Part shown: positions 43,376-53,768 of the stretch, in pieces
Numbering within the stretch: position 1 is the stretch's first letter
How the letters are laid out: every line of letters begins with the position of its first letter
Source: Serratia quinivorans
GTDB taxonomy: Bacteria > Pseudomonadota > Gammaproteobacteria > Enterobacterales > Enterobacteriaceae
DNA: 64,000 nucleotides
Assembly: GCF_946227985.1 (NCBI RefSeq)
Contig: NZ_CAMKGL010000006.1
Span: forward strand, 62,001 to 126,000
Reading direction: 5' to 3'
Position numbers and translations under genes: made by a program
The notes under the pieces: model-generated
The model's input: only the letters and a program-made list of their open reading frames with translations
What the model was told of the DNA's origin: nothing
Databases searched by the model: none

Positions 43376-43431
43376 CGCGGCTAATGAGAGGCTTTGTCTC
43401 AGGCTTGAGATAAGGATTGTCATTAGTCGCG
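43376..43431 (+). promoter_or_regulatory. pnp leader stem-loop (RNase III/PNPase autoregulation)
   Basis: CGCGGCTAATGA (43376-43387) pairs with TCATTAGTCGCG (43420-43431) with one G-T wobble, enclosing a smaller hairpin. E. coli pnp mRNA has the same long leader stem, cut by RNase III and then destabilised by PNPase. In E. coli the rpsO-pnp gap also encodes the small RNA SraG; no independent evidence for it is seen here. Confidence 0.75.
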
Positions 43432-43512
43432 AGGATGTAGTGAGAAGGCAAACCGAGTCACTGGCGTGTCGAGTCGACAATACGATTGCGCGCCTAATCT
43501 AAGGATATAATT

Positions 43513-45630
43513 TTGCTGACACCGATCATTCGCAAATTCCAGTATGGCCAGCATACCCTCACTATTGAGACCGGTATGATGGCTCGTCAGGCCACTGCCG
43601 CCGTTATGGTGAGCATGGATGACACCGCAGTATTCGTTACCGTGGTTGGCCAGAAAAAAGCCAAACCAGGCCAGAGCTTCTTCCCACTGACGGTTAACTA
43701 TCAGGAGCGTACCTACGCTGCTGGTCGTATCCCGGGTAGCTTCTTCCGTCGTGAAGGCCGTCCGAGCGAAGGTGAAACCCTGACCTCCCGTCTGATTGAC
43801 CGTCCGATCCGTCCACTGTTCCCAGACAGCTTCCTGAACGAAGTTCAGGTTATCGCGACCGTTGTTTCCCTTAACCCACAGGTTAACCCGGACATCGTGG
43901 CGATGATCGGTGCCTCTGCCGCCCTGAGCCTGTCCGGTATTCCGTTCAATGGCCCAATCGGTTCTGCGCGCGTGGGTTACATCAACAATCAATACGTGTT
44001 GAACCCAACCAGCGACGAACTGAAAGAAAGCAGCCTGGATCTGGTGGTTGCCGGTACCGCTGGCGCAGTACTGATGGTTGAATCCGAAGCGGACGTTCTG
44101 AGCGAAGATCAGATGCTGGGCGCGGTGGTCTTTGGCCACGAGCAACAGCAAATCGTTATCGAGAACATTAATTCCCTGGTTGCCGAAGCCGGCAAAGCCA
44201 AGTGGGACTGGCAGGCACCTGCAGTCAACGAAGCGCTGCACGCGCGCGTTGCAGAACTGGCAGAAGGCCGCCTTGGCGACGATTATCACATCACCGAAAA
44301 ACAAGAGCGTTACGCTCAGGTCGATGCGATCAAGAGCAGCGTTGTTGAAACCCTGTTGGCACAGGACGAAACCCTGGACGTGTCTGAAATTCAGGACATC
44401 CTGGGTAGCGTTGAGAAAAACGTCGTTCGTAGCCGTGTGCTGCGTGGCGAGCCGCGTATCGACGGCCGTGAAAAAGACATGATCCGTGGTCTGGACGTAC
44501 GCACAGGCGTACTGCCGCGCACCCACGGTTCCGCACTGTTCACCCGTGGTGAGACTCAGGCACTGGTTACCGCAACGCTGGGTACCGCCCGTGACGCGCA
44601 GAACCTGGATGAGCTGATGGGCGAAAAGACCGACAGCTTCCTGTTCCACTACAACTTCCCTCCGTACTCCGTTGGTGAGACCGGGATGGTAGGTTCGCCA
44701 AAACGTCGTGAAATTGGTCACGGTCGCCTGGCGAAACGCGGCGTATTGGCTATGATGCCTAAACCAGAAGATTTCCCGTACACGGTGCGTGTGGTTTCTG
44801 AAATCACCGAATCCAACGGTTCTTCTTCCATGGCTTCCGTCTGTGGTGCTTCTCTGGCATTGATGGATGCAGGTGTGCCAATCAAGGCAGCCGTTGCCGG
44901 TATTGCAATGGGCCTGGTGAAAGAACAAGATAACTTTGTTGTTCTGTCCGACATTTTGGGTGACGAAGATCACCTGGGCGACATGGACTTCAAAGTAGCC
45001 GGTAGCCGTGACGGTATTACTGCGCTGCAGATGGACATTAAAATTGAAGGCATCACCCGCGAAATCATGCAGGTTGCACTGAACCAGGCCAAGGGCGCGC
45101 GTTTGCACATCCTGGGCGTGATGGAACAGGCTATCAGCACCCCGCGTGGCGATATCTCTCAGTTCGCACCACGTATTCACACTATCCGAATCAACCCGGA
45201 CAAGATCAAAGACGTGATTGGTAAAGGCGGTTCAGTCATCCGTGCGCTGACTGAAGAGACCGGCACTACCATCGAAATCGAAGATGATGGTACAGTTAAA
45301 ATCGCTGCTACCGACGGTGAGAAAGCGAAATTCGCTATCCGCCGCATCGAAGAGATCACTGCCGAGATCGAAGTGGGCCGTATTTACCAGGGTAAAGTTA
45401 CCCGTATCGTTGATTTCGGCGCATTCGTGGCGATCGGCGGCGGTAAAGAAGGTCTGGTGCACATCTCTCAAATCGCTGACAAGCGCGTTGAGAAAGTGAC
45501 CGACTATCTGCAGATGGGTCAGGAAGTACCGGTTAAGGTACTGGAAGTTGACCGTCAGGGCCGTGTGCGTCTGAGCATCAAAGAAGCGACCGCACCAGAA
45601 GCAGGTTCACCTGCGCCTGAAGCAGAATAA
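43513..45630 (+). CDS. pnp: Polyribonucleotide nucleotidyltransferase (PNPase)
   Basis: Phosphorolytic 3'-5' exoribonuclease, degradosome component. 705 residues (711 in E. coli). TTG start after AAGGATATAATT; E. coli pnp also uses TTG. Two RNase PH domains ([27 protein letters not shown]-type second core with [12 protein letters not shown] and [20 protein letters not shown]), a helical linker, KH domain ([20 protein letters not shown]) and S1 domain ([20 protein letters not shown]). Tail ends GSPAPEAE. Confidence 0.98.
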   Translation: MLTPIIRKFQYGQHTLTIETGMMARQATAAVMVSMDDTAVFVTVVGQKKAKPGQSFFPLTVNYQERTYAAGRIPGSFFRREGRPSEGETLTSRLIDRPIRPLFPDSFLNEVQVIATVVSLNPQVNPDIVAMIGASAALSLSGIPFNGPIGSARVGYINNQYVLNPTSDELKESSLDLVVAGTAGAVLMVESEADVLSEDQMLGAVVFGHEQQQIVIENINSLVAEAGKAKWDWQAPAVNEALHARVAELAEGRLGDDYHITEKQERYAQVDAIKSSVVETLLAQDETLDVSEIQDILGSVEKNVVRSRVLRGEPRIDGREKDMIRGLDVRTGVLPRTHGSALFTRGETQALVTATLGTARDAQNLDELMGEKTDSFLFHYNFPPYSVGETGMVGSPKRREIGHGRLAKRGVLAMMPKPEDFPYTVRVVSEITESNGSSSMASVCGASLALMDAGVPIKAAVAGIAMGLVKEQDNFVVLSDILGDEDHLGDMDFKVAGSRDGITALQMDIKIEGITREIMQVALNQAKGARLHILGVMEQAISTPRGDISQFAPRIHTIRINPDKIKDVIGKGGSVIRALTEETGTTIEIEDDGTVKIAATDGEKAKFAIRRIEEITAEIEVGRIYQGKVTRIVDFGAFVAIGGGKEGLVHISQIADKRVEKVTDYLQMGQEVPVKVLEVDRQGRVRLSIKEATAPEAGSPAPEAE

Positions 45631-45646
45631 CTGTATAGATAGATTT

Positions 45647-45676
45647 ACAGCTCCCAGCCATGGGGTTGGGAGCTGT
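45647..45676 (+). terminator. Hairpin between pnp and nlpI
   Basis: ACAGCTCCCA (45647-45656), ten-base loop, TGGGAGCTGT (45667-45676). Followed by TCGTAT rather than a T tract, so it may stabilise the pnp 3' end instead of terminating. Confidence 0.55.
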
Positions 45677-45758
45677 TCGTATCGCGCGGGCAGGATGCCT
45701 GCGTATTAGCAAACGGATGAAAGGATGTTCATCCAATGTTTGTCTTCGGGAGTGGGAA

Positions 45759-46643
45759 ATGAAGCCTTTCTTGCGCTGGTGTTACGTTGCGACAGCACTC
45801 ATGCTGGCAGGATGCAGCAACCATGATTGGCGTAAAGACGAAGTTTTGGCGATCCCGTTGCAGCCAACACTGCAGCAGGAAGTGATCCTGGCACGCATGG
45901 AACAAATACTTGCCAGCCGGGCACTGACGGACGATGAGCGTGCGCAGCTTTTATATGAGCGCGGTGTGCTGTATGATAGCCTCGGGCTACGTGCTCTGGC
46001 GCGCAATGATTTCTCGCAAGCGCTGGCGATACGTCCTGATATGCCAGAAGTTTTCAACTACCTGGGCATTTACTTAACGCAGGCAGGCAATTTTGATGCT
46101 GCCTATGAAGCGTTTGATTCTGTACTAGAGCTTGATCCAACTTACAATTACGCGCGTCTAAACCGGGGCATCGCACTTTATTATGGCGGCCGCTTCCCGT
46201 TGGCGCAGGATGATCTGCAGGCGTTTTATCAAGACGACCCAAACGATCCCTTCCGTTCGTTGTGGCTGTATCTTGTGGAAAGAGAAATCGATCCCAAGAA
46301 GGCTGACGTAGCGCTCCAGCAGCGTTATGACAAAGCGAACCGAGGGCAATGGGGATGGAATATTGTCGAATTCTACCTGGGCAACATCAGTGAAAAAACG
46401 CTGATGGAAAGGCTCAAGGCAGATGCAACGGATAACACTTCGCTCGCTGAGCATCTCAGTGAAACTGACTTCTATTTGGGTAAACACTACCTGAGTCTGG
46501 GGGACAAGGACACCGCTTCGGCGCTGTTCAAACTGACGGTTGCTAACAACGTTCATAATTTCGTTGAGCACCGCTATGCATTGTTGGAATTGGCGCTGTT
46601 GGGCCAAGAACAAGACGACCTATCGGAATCGGACCAGCAATAG
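45759..46643 (+). CDS. nlpI: Lipoprotein NlpI
   Basis: Outer-membrane lipoprotein adaptor with TPR repeats that scaffolds murein hydrolases and, with Prc, controls MepS. 294 residues, E. coli length. Signal peptide with lipobox LMLAGC (Cys19), TPR motifs around [40 protein letters not shown] and [20 protein letters not shown]. The frame runs back to 45660, but MKPFLRW is the conserved start. Confidence 0.97.
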   Translation: MKPFLRWCYVATALMLAGCSNHDWRKDEVLAIPLQPTLQQEVILARMEQILASRALTDDERAQLLYERGVLYDSLGLRALARNDFSQALAIRPDMPEVFNYLGIYLTQAGNFDAAYEAFDSVLELDPTYNYARLNRGIALYYGGRFPLAQDDLQAFYQDDPNDPFRSLWLYLVEREIDPKKADVALQQRYDKANRGQWGWNIVEFYLGNISEKTLMERLKADATDNTSLAEHLSETDFYLGKHYLSLGDKDTASALFKLTVANNVHNFVEHRYALLELALLGQEQDDLSESDQQ

Positions 46644-46759
46644 CTGACGAACAACTATCAGCCTGATATACATTGGTTTTTTGCCAAAGTTATCGCCTTT
46701 ACGGGCGAGGGCTTTTTTGTTCGTTTTATAATCTAATTTGAGCCGGTTCACACTTTTCA

Positions 46760-46840
46760 ATGAAAATGACTGAAAATTTTCTCGACGAGTTATGTAGACT
46801 GGCTGCCATTATTAATGAGGCACGTGTACATGACTACTGA
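46760..46840 (+). CDS. yrbN: Small protein YrbN (deaD leader peptide)
   Basis: 26-codon [19 protein letters not shown] to EARVHDY and stop TGA, overlapping the first 11 bases of deaD in another frame. E. coli has the small ORF yrbN at exactly this place between nlpI and deaD, with a similar sequence as remembered. The overlap suggests translational coupling to deaD. Confidence 0.75.
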   Translation: MKMTENFLDELCRLAAIINEARVHDY

Positions 46841-48791
46841 GCTTGAAACCTCTTTTGCTGACCTGGGGCTGTCTGCTCCAATCATTTCTGCCCTGACCGA
46901 TCTGGGCTATGAAAAACCGTCACCGATCCAGGCTGAGTGTATTCCTCACCTGTTGAACGGCCGTGATGTGCTGGGCATGGCACAGACCGGTAGCGGTAAA
47001 ACTGCAGCATTCTCGCTGCCACTGTTGCACAACCTGAAAGCCGATCTGAAAGCACCACAGATCCTGGTATTGGCACCGACCCGCGAACTGGCGGTTCAGG
47101 TTGCTGAAGCAATGACTGATTTCTCTAAACACATGCATGGCGTTAACGTTGTGGCCCTGTACGGCGGCCAGCGTTATGACGTGCAGCTGCGTGCTCTGCG
47201 CCAGGGCCCGCAAATCGTAGTGGGGACTCCAGGCCGTCTGCTGGACCACCTGAAGCGTGGCACCCTGAACCTCTCCAGCCTGAGTGGCCTGGTGTTGGAT
47301 GAAGCCGACGAAATGCTGCGCATGGGCTTTATCGAAGACGTAGAAACCATCATGGCGGAGATCCCGGCTGAACATCAGACCGCGCTGTTCTCTGCAACCA
47401 TGCCGGAAGCTATCCGTCGCATTACCCGTCGCTTTATGAAAGATCCACAGGAAGTGCGCATTCAATCCAGCGTTACTACCCGTCCGGACATCAGCCAGAG
47501 CTACTGGACTGTGCAGGGCATGCGTAAAAACGAAGCCTTGGTACGTTTCCTGGAAGCTGAAGATTTTGATGCGGCGATTATCTTCGTTCGCACCAAAAAC
47601 GCGACCCTGGAAGTGGCTGAAGCGCTGGAGCGCAGTGGTTACAGCAGCGCGGCACTGAACGGTGACATGAACCAGGCCCTGCGTGAGCAGACCCTGGAGC
47701 GTCTGAAAGATGGTCGTCTGGACATCCTGATCGCGACCGACGTTGCTGCCCGTGGCCTGGACGTTGAACGTATCAGCCTGGTTGTGAACTACGATATCCC
47801 TATGGATTCCGAGTCTTACGTTCACCGTATCGGCCGTACTGGCCGTGCTGGTCGTGCTGGCCGTGCGCTGCTGTTCGTAGAGAACCGCGAACGTCGCCTG
47901 CTGCGTAACATCGAACGCACCATGAAGCTGACCATTCCAGAAGTTGAACTGCCAAATGTAGAACTGCTGGGTGAGCGTCGTCTGGCCAAGTTCGCAGCTA
48001 AAGTACAGCAACAGCTGGAAAGCAGCGATCTGGACATGTACCGTGGCCTGCTGGCTAAACTGCAGCCGGGTGAAGAAGAGCTGGAAATGGAAACGTTGGC
48101 CGCAGCACTGCTGAGAATGGCACAGGGCGAACGTCCTCTGATCCTGCCACCGGATCCAGTGTTCAAGCCGCGTCAGCGTCGTGAATTCAATGACCGTGAC
48201 GATCGCGGTAGCGACCGTCGTCGTGACGCACGTCCAGATAGCCGTGACGGTGGCGCTGAGCGTCCACGTCGTGAACGTCGTGACGTTGGCGAAATGCAGC
48301 TGTACCGCATTGAAGTGGGCCGTGATGATGGCGTTGAAGTTCGTCATATCGTTGGCGCGATCGCTAACGAAGGCGACATCAGCAGCCGTTACATTGGTAA
48401 CATCAAGCTGTTTGCCGGCCACTCTACTATCGAGCTGCCAAAAGGTATGCCGGGCGAGATCCTGTCTCACTTCACCCGTACCCGCATCCTGAACAAACCG
48501 ATGAACATGCAACTGCTGGGCGATGCACAGCCGCACGAACGTCGTGAGCGTCCTGCACCTGCCGGTAACGGTGAGCGTCGTGGCGGTGGTCGTCCATTCA
48601 ACGGTGAACGTCGTGAAGGGGCAAACCCGGGTCGTCGTTCTTTCGGTGATCGTCGTGAAGGCGGTGCTGCTGCACCTGCCGGCAACGGTGGCGAGCGTCG
48701 TGGCGGTAACTTCAACCGTGACGGCCAGCGCGCACCACGTCGTGATGACGCCGCTCCGGCTGCACCACGTCGTCGCTTCGGTGATGCATAA
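46830..48791 (+). CDS. deaD: ATP-dependent RNA helicase DeaD (CsdA)
   Basis: Cold-shock DEAD-box helicase in 50S assembly and mRNA decay. 653 residues (629 in E. coli). Q motif [13 protein letters not shown], motif I AQTGSGKT, Ia [51 protein letters not shown]. Then a dimerisation region, a Csd RNA-binding fold ([20 protein letters not shown]) and an Arg/Gly-rich tail of GERRGG/GDRREGG repeats that is longer than in E. coli. The ATG at 46830 gives [14 protein letters not shown]. Confidence 0.97.
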   Translation: MTTELETSFADLGLSAPIISALTDLGYEKPSPIQAECIPHLLNGRDVLGMAQTGSGKTAAFSLPLLHNLKADLKAPQILVLAPTRELAVQVAEAMTDFSKHMHGVNVVALYGGQRYDVQLRALRQGPQIVVGTPGRLLDHLKRGTLNLSSLSGLVLDEADEMLRMGFIEDVETIMAEIPAEHQTALFSATMPEAIRRITRRFMKDPQEVRIQSSVTTRPDISQSYWTVQGMRKNEALVRFLEAEDFDAAIIFVRTKNATLEVAEALERSGYSSAALNGDMNQALREQTLERLKDGRLDILIATDVAARGLDVERISLVVNYDIPMDSESYVHRIGRTGRAGRAGRALLFVENRERRLLRNIERTMKLTIPEVELPNVELLGERRLAKFAAKVQQQLESSDLDMYRGLLAKLQPGEEELEMETLAAALLRMAQGERPLILPPDPVFKPRQRREFNDRDDRGSDRRRDARPDSRDGGAERPRRERRDVGEMQLYRIEVGRDDGVEVRHIVGAIANEGDISSRYIGNIKLFAGHSTIELPKGMPGEILSHFTRTRILNKPMNMQLLGDAQPHERRERPAPAGNGERRGGGRPFNGERREGANPGRRSFGDRREGGAAAPAGNGGERRGGNFNRDGQRAPRRDDAAPAAPRRRFGDA

Positions 48792-48824
48792 CATCTAATT
48801 TGACCGTTCGCGGTTAATTGGATT

Positions 48825-48852
48825 AAAAACCAGCCTTCGGGCTGGTTTTTTT
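48825..48852 (+). terminator. Terminator of deaD
   Basis: AAAAACCAGCC-TTCG-GGCTGGTTTTTTT; tetraloop TTCG and a strong T tract. Confidence 0.92.
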
Positions 48853-48937
48853 ATGCCTGAAATTCGCCGTTAAGTGAGGAAAAATGGCGTATCATTTATA
48901 AGGTTTTTTCTTATGGATACTACGCACGGGAGATGCC

Positions 48938-50152
48938 ATGAGTTGGCAGCAGTTCAAGTCTCAATATCTGGTGCGCTTTTGGGCACCTTTACCCGCGGTG
49001 ATTGCCGCCGGGATCCTCTCCACCTACTATTTCGGTTTGACCGGGGCCTTCTGGGCGGTGACCGGTGAATTCACCCGCTGGGGCGGCCATATATTGCAAC
49101 TGTTTGGGTTACACCCTGAGCAGTGGGGTTACTTCAAGGTTATCGGGCTTGAGGGGACGCCGCTGCAGCGTATCGACGGCCGGATGATCATCGGCATGTT
49201 TGCCGGGTGTATTGCCGCCGCTCTGTGGGCTAACAACATCAAGCTACGCCAGCCGCAGAATCGCATCCGCATTGTGCAGGCGCTGCTGGGCGGTATCATC
49301 GCCGGTTTCGGCGCGCGTCTGGCGATGGGCTGCAACCTGGCGGCATTCTTTACCGGTATTCCGCAGTTCTCGCTGCATGCCTGGTTCTTTGCGCTGGCGA
49401 CTGCCGCCGGCTCGTATTTTGGTGCCAAATTTACCCTGTTGCCGATGTTCCGCATTCCGATCAAATTACAGAAGGTGAAGGCTGCCGCACCGCTGACCCA
49501 AAAGCCGGAGCAGGCGCGTCGCCGCTTTCGTTTGGGCATGGTGGTGTTCTGTCTGGCGATCGCCTGGTCGCTATGGACGCTGTTTGACGCACCGAAGCTG
49601 GGTATCGCCATGTTGTTTGGCATTGGTTTTGGCCTGTTGATTGAACGGGCACAAATTTGTTTCACCTCGGCGTTCCGCGATCTATGGATCAGCGGGCGTA
49701 CCCATATGGCAAAGGCCATCATTCTCGGTATGGCCGCCAGCGCCATCGGCATTTTCAGCTACGTTCAACTGGGCGTGGCGCCCAAAATCATGTGGGCTGG
49801 TCCCAATGCGGTGCTTGGCGGGCTGTTGTTTGGTTTCGGCATCGTGTTGGCCGGTGGTTGCGAAACCGGCTGGATGTACCGCGCGGTCGAAGGTCAGGTG
49901 CATTACTGGTGGGTAGGCTTGGGCAACATCATCGGCGCTACGCTGCTGGCCTATTTCTGGGATGATTTGGCCCCGACGCTGGCCACTGACTATGACAAGG
50001 TCAACCTGCTGGAAACCTTCGGCCCGATCGGTGGCCTGCTGGTGACCTACCTGCTGCTGGCATTGGCGTTTGGCGCCATGCTGTGGTGGGAAAAACGCTT
50101 TTTCCGCGCCAAGCCCGACGCGCAGGTGGTTAATTTAAGGAGTGTGTCATGA
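48938..50152 (+). CDS. yedE: YedE, YeeE/YedE-family sulfur-compound transporter
   Basis: 404 residues, polytopic with about nine to ten hydrophobic segments. Duplicated YeeE/YedE repeats carry conserved cysteines: ARLAMGCNLAAFFTG in the first half, LIERAQICFTSAFRD between, and VLAGGCETGWMYRAVEG in the second. Family members such as YeeE import thiosulfate; E. coli YedE is proposed to handle selenium or sulfur species with YedF. Substrate here is inferred from the partner gene. The ATGA overlap with yedF indicates coupling. E. coli carries yedEF elsewhere; here they follow deaD. Confidence 0.9.
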   Translation: MSWQQFKSQYLVRFWAPLPAVIAAGILSTYYFGLTGAFWAVTGEFTRWGGHILQLFGLHPEQWGYFKVIGLEGTPLQRIDGRMIIGMFAGCIAAALWANNIKLRQPQNRIRIVQALLGGIIAGFGARLAMGCNLAAFFTGIPQFSLHAWFFALATAAGSYFGAKFTLLPMFRIPIKLQKVKAAAPLTQKPEQARRRFRLGMVVFCLAIAWSLWTLFDAPKLGIAMLFGIGFGLLIERAQICFTSAFRDLWISGRTHMAKAIILGMAASAIGIFSYVQLGVAPKIMWAGPNAVLGGLLFGFGIVLAGGCETGWMYRAVEGQVHYWWVGLGNIIGATLLAYFWDDLAPTLATDYDKVNLLETFGPIGGLLVTYLLLALAFGAMLWWEKRFFRAKPDAQVVNLRSVS

Positions 50153-50388
50153 AGCCAACGGCTATAGTGCCGGATTACCGGTTGGATATGCTGGGTGAGC
50201 CTTGCCCTTACCCGGCGGTGGCGACGCTGGAGGCGATGCCGCAGTTGAAGCCAGGGGAAATCCTTGAGGTGATCAGCGATTGCCCGCAGTCAATCAACAA
50301 CATCCCGCTTGATGCGCGCAACCATGGCTACAAGGTACTGGATATCCAGCAGGATGGTCCCACCATCCGCTACCTGATCCAGCGCTGA
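50149..50388 (+). CDS. yedF: YedF, TusA-family sulfur carrier-like protein
   Basis: 79 residues, nearly identical in pattern to E. coli YedF: IVPDYRLDMLGEPCPYPAVA, with the TusA-family Cys19 in the CPxP motif, and ISDCPQSINNIPLDARNHGY. TusA-type proteins carry persulfide sulfur on that cysteine. The gene overlaps yedE by four bases, so imported sulfur or selenium is probably passed to it. Confidence 0.93.
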   Translation: MKPTAIVPDYRLDMLGEPCPYPAVATLEAMPQLKPGEILEVISDCPQSINNIPLDARNHGYKVLDIQQDGPTIRYLIQR

Positions 50389-50396
50389 TAAAATGA

Positions 50397-50415
50397 GGGC
50401 GCCGTAAAGGCGCCC
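50397..50415. terminator. Hairpin between convergent yedF and yhbW
   Basis: GGGCGCC (50397-50403), GTAAA, GGCGCCC (50409-50415), no long T tract on either strand. Probable weak bidirectional terminator. Confidence 0.6.
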
Positions 50416-50422
50416 AAATAGT

Positions 50423-51436
50423 TTAACCCTTCACCAAATCGCCTTTCACCCCGGCGACAATTTCAAACGAATGTAATCGCGCCTGATGGTCAAAGATCTG
50501 GCCGTTAACCATGATTTCATCCGCGCCGGTTTCGCTGAGCAGCGTCTGTAACCCATTACGCACGGTAGTCTCATTGCCGATGACTGACATGCGCAGCGCC
50601 TGGTCGACCCCGTATTGTTCCCCGGCAGTCCACAGCGCGTGGATATTGTCCACCGGTGCCGGCAGCGGGCCCGGCGAGCCGCGGCGCAGATTGATAAACT
50701 GCTGCTGCATCGAGGTAAACAGGAAACGTGCATCGGCATCGCTGTCGGCGGCCACCACGTTAACGCATACCATGGCGTGCGGCCGCTGGCATTGCTCGGA
50801 AGGCTTGAAGTTGTCGCGATACAGGTTAAATGCCTGGAACAGCATCTCAGGGGCAAAGTGGGAAGCGAAGGCAAACGGCAGGCCAAGCTGTGCCGCCAAT
50901 TGCGCGCTGTACAGGCTGGAGCCCAGTAGCCAGATTGGCACGTGTAGCCCCTGGCCGGGCACGGCCTGTACCGCCTGGCCCGGTTGAACTTCACCAAAGT
51001 AATGTTGCAGTTCCTGCACGTCGCGCGGGAAATTATCCACTTCACCGGACAGATGACGACGTAACGCCATCATGGTGCGTTGGTCGGTGCCAGGCGCACG
51101 GCCCAGACCCAGATCGATACGCCCAGGGTACAGCGATTCGAGCGTACCGAACTGCTCGGCGATCACCAACGGCGCATGGTTGGGCAGCATCACGCCGCCG
51201 GAGCCGAGACGGATACTTTGGGTACCGGCGGCCAGATAGCTCAGCAGAACCGAGGTTGCCGCACTGCCAATGCCGGTCATATTGTGATGTTCTGCCAGCC
51301 AATAGCGTTGATAGCCCCATTTTTCGGCATGTTGTGCTAAATCTAAAGAGGCATGAAAGGCGTCGCGTGGTTTGGCCCCTTGCGGAATGGGGGATAAATC
51401 CAGTACCGAAACCGGCACCGCAGTTTTTTCAGTCAT
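50423..51436 (-). CDS. yhbW: YhbW, bacterial luciferase-like monooxygenase family protein
   Basis: 337 residues, similar along its length to E. coli YhbW (335). LLM fold markers: [63 protein letters not shown] and [20 protein letters not shown]. The family uses FMNH2 or F420; substrate unknown. The ATG at 51436 gives the conserved MTEK start; an ATG at 51448 is four codons upstream. It sits two genes from yhbV/ubiV in E. coli too; here an accessory insertion separates them. Confidence 0.9.
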   Translation of the reverse strand: MTEKTAVPVSVLDLSPIPQGAKPRDAFHASLDLAQHAEKWGYQRYWLAEHHNMTGIGSAATSVLLSYLAAGTQSIRLGSGGVMLPNHAPLVIAEQFGTLESLYPGRIDLGLGRAPGTDQRTMMALRRHLSGEVDNFPRDVQELQHYFGEVQPGQAVQAVPGQGLHVPIWLLGSSLYSAQLAAQLGLPFAFASHFAPEMLFQAFNLYRDNFKPSEQCQRPHAMVCVNVVAADSDADARFLFTSMQQQFINLRRGSPGPLPAPVDNIHALWTAGEQYGVDQALRMSVIGNETTVRNGLQTLLSETGADEIMVNGQIFDHQARLHSFEIVAGVKGDLVKG

Positions 51437-51660
51437 GATATCGTCCATCAAAGAGTTGATCGCTTAAAGGGCGATTGCAGGGTTCTGCAAACTACAAAGC
51501 AAAATGTGCTTTTAGTGTTAAAAGCATAATCCAATTTATGGTTATAAAAGAGGATATATGTGCTTGCTATATCCTTATTGGGAAAAAGGTTTTTTGGGAG
51601 CCGATTGAAATATGGACGTGATGATTCCACCTGCCGCTTATCGCTCAGGGAGCTGAGAGA

Positions 51661-52632
51661 ATGAAGAAAAAAACGTTGTTTACCTTATTGCTGATGGTGG
51701 TGGCGATCGCCATGGCGATCTTGTTCCGGGCACATAATCAGGATTTGTTATTGCAGGGGGAAGTGGACGCGCCGGAGGTGATCGTGGCTTCCAAGGCCAA
51801 GGGACGAGTGATTGAACGCCTGGTTGAGCGTGGTGACGACGTGAAAGCCCAACAGGTGATGATCCAACTCGATAGCCCGGAACTGATGGCTCAGCTGCGT
51901 TCCGCCCAGGCGTCGCGCGATGAAGCCAAGGCGCAGCTCGACCAATCGCTGCACGGCACGCGTGAAGAAAGCATCCGTAATCTGCGTGCCAACCTGGCGC
52001 AGGCCGAGGCGCAATACCGCAACGCGCAGAATGACTACAACCGTAACCTGAGCGTATCCGGCAAAGGTTATATTTCGAAGTCCGAGCTGGACAGCTCGCG
52101 CCGGGCGCGTGACATCGCATTCCAACAGGTGCAGGCGGCCAAGGCCAACCTGGACGAAGGCACGAATGGCGACCGTATCGAACTGCGGCAACAGTACGCC
52201 GCAGCGCTGCGGGCGGCAGAAGAAAACCTGCTGCAAGTGAAGGCTCAGACTGATGACCTGCGGGTTTTAGCCCCGGTAGCTGGTGAAGTCGGGCCGATCC
52301 CGGCGGAGGTCGGGGAATTGTTGAATGCCGGCAGCCCGTTGCTGACGCTGATCCGCGTGCCGGACGCCTACTTCGTCTTTAACCTGCGCGAAGACATTCT
52401 GGCTCATGTGCGTAAGGGCGATAAGGTGCAGATGCGGGTACCGGCGCTGAAGGACAAAATGATCGAAGCGGAGGTGCGGTATATTGCGCCGCTGGGCGAT
52501 TACGCCACCAAACGCGCCACTCGTGCTACCGGTGACTTCGACCTGAAAACCTTTGAAGTGCGGCTGTATCCGTCACAGCCGGTGGAAGGCCTGCGTCCAG
52601 GGATGAGCAGCTTATGGCTATGGAAAGAGTAA
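51661..52632 (+). CDS. HlyD-family periplasmic adaptor (YbhG/YhiI-like)
   Basis: 323 residues. One N-terminal membrane anchor (TLFTLLLMVVAIAMAILF), lipoyl half (VIVASKAKGRVIERLVERGD), a long coiled-coil hairpin about 75-195 (AQLRSAQASRDEAKAQLDQS; RNLRANLAQAEAQYRNAQND), second lipoyl half (LRVLAPVAGEVGPIPAEVGE) and a beta-barrel domain. It overlaps the following permease by 19 bp. Adaptors of this type link ABC-2 exporters (YbhFSR, YhhJ/RbbA) to TolC. The expected ATPase gene is absent from the operon. Confidence 0.88.
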   Translation: MKKKTLFTLLLMVVAIAMAILFRAHNQDLLLQGEVDAPEVIVASKAKGRVIERLVERGDDVKAQQVMIQLDSPELMAQLRSAQASRDEAKAQLDQSLHGTREESIRNLRANLAQAEAQYRNAQNDYNRNLSVSGKGYISKSELDSSRRARDIAFQQVQAAKANLDEGTNGDRIELRQQYAAALRAAEENLLQVKAQTDDLRVLAPVAGEVGPIPAEVGELLNAGSPLLTLIRVPDAYFVFNLREDILAHVRKGDKVQMRVPALKDKMIEAEVRYIAPLGDYATKRATRATGDFDLKTFEVRLYPSQPVEGLRPGMSSLWLWKE

Positions 52633-53768
52633 GGGCCGGTTGGCGCTGCTTCAGTCACGCGTTTGACAACGAGTGCCGCGTCGCCTTCCGCAGTCCGGTA
52701 ATACACTGGCTGAGCTGGATTTTCCCGCTGATGCTGTTTGGTCTGGTCAGCAGCAACTTTTCGGAAGGGACCTTGCTGGATCTGCCGGTGTCGGTGGTGG
52801 ATAACGATCACAGCTCGTTGTCCAAATCGCTGACGCGTCGACTGGATGCCGGCTCTCATGCTCACGTCGAGCTGTATGACGGCGGGCTGAATGAATCGCT
52901 GTATCGTCTGCGTAGCGCGCAGGATTACGCGCTGTTGTACGTACCGCCGGACTTTGAAGCCAATGCGCTGGCGGGCAAGCAGCCGAGCGTCGTGATGTAT
53001 TACAACGCATTGTTCTACGGCGCCGGGCTGTATTCCACTCAGGATTTCAGCGGGCTGATGACCGAAATCAATGCCAACTACCGCAGCATTATCGCCGCCG
53101 AGATGGGCAAGACGCTGCCGCCGTTGGCGAACGTGACGCTGTCGTACGGCAGTCTATTCAACGCCAGCGGCAGTTATATTTATTATCAGCAGTTTGCCGC
53201 GACTATCCATTTGCTGCAGCTGTTTGTGGTGACCTGCATGATCTACGTGTTGGCGCGCAGCAAATCGCTGTTGAAGGCCCGGCCATTCAGCCTGGCACTG
53301 TTGGGTAAATTGGCACCATATACCCTGTGTTTCACCAGCCTGCTGATGGTTGAAATTGCCGCGCTGGTGGGCATTTTTGACGCCCGCGTCAGCGGCAATC
53401 CGTTGTTTATGCTGATGATAGCCTTCTTCTACGTGATGGCGGCGCAGAGCATCGGCCTGCTGCTGTTTACCTTTACCAGCAGCATTATCACCGCCTACAG
53501 CCTGATCGCCATCCTGGTCAGTATTGCGCTGACCTTCTCGGGTATGGCGGTACCGGAACTGTCGATGCCGTTGCCGGCGCGAATTATCTCCAATATCGAA
53601 CCCTTAACCCATGCGCTGTACGCGATGTTTGACGTATTCCTGCGGCAGGTGCCGGCCAGCGCCATCTTCAGCGTTTGCGCATTACTGTCCGTCTACCCGT
53701 TGGTGACGGCATTCCTGGTGCGTAACCGGCTGTTGCCGCGGCTGCTGAAGGAAGGGGGCGCGGGATGA
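52614..53768 (+). CDS. ABC-2 type transport permease, first (YhhJ/YbhS-like)
   Basis: 384 residues. TM1 near residue 30 (VIHWLSWIFPLMLFGLVSSN), a large periplasmic domain (about 50-185, with PVSVVDNDHSSLSKSLTRRL typical of DrrB/YhhJ-type permeases), then five C-terminal TM helices (about 190-375). Start ATG at 52614 overlaps the adaptor. It ends in ATGA with the next permease. Membrane half of an exporter of unknown substrate. Confidence 0.87.
   Translation: MAMERVRAGWRCFSHAFDNECRVAFRSPVIHWLSWIFPLMLFGLVSSNFSEGTLLDLPVSVVDNDHSSLSKSLTRRLDAGSHAHVELYDGGLNESLYRLRSAQDYALLYVPPDFEANALAGKQPSVVMYYNALFYGAGLYSTQDFSGLMTEINANYRSIIAAEMGKTLPPLANVTLSYGSLFNASGSYIYYQQFAATIHLLQLFVVTCMIYVLARSKSLLKARPFSLALLGKLAPYTLCFTSLLMVEIAALVGIFDARVSGNPLFMLMIAFFYVMAAQSIGLLLFTFTSSIITAYSLIAILVSIALTFSGMAVPELSMPLPARIISNIEPLTHALYAMFDVFLRQVPASAIFSVCALLSVYPLVTAFLVRNRLLPRLLKEGGAG

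Noticed and set aside
43305-43512. Small RNA SraG in the rpsO-pnp gap
   Set aside because: Known at this position in E. coli, but no separate promoter or terminator could be identified here; only the pnp leader stem is supported.
43423-45180. 585-codon antisense open frame opposite pnp
   Set aside because: It is a shadow of highly biased pnp codons, with a His/Asn/Thr-rich composition and no recognisable domain.
46920-48794. 624-codon antisense open frame opposite deaD
   Set aside because: Same shadow effect in a codon-biased gene; Thr/Ala/Val-rich, no Shine-Dalgarno or homology pattern.
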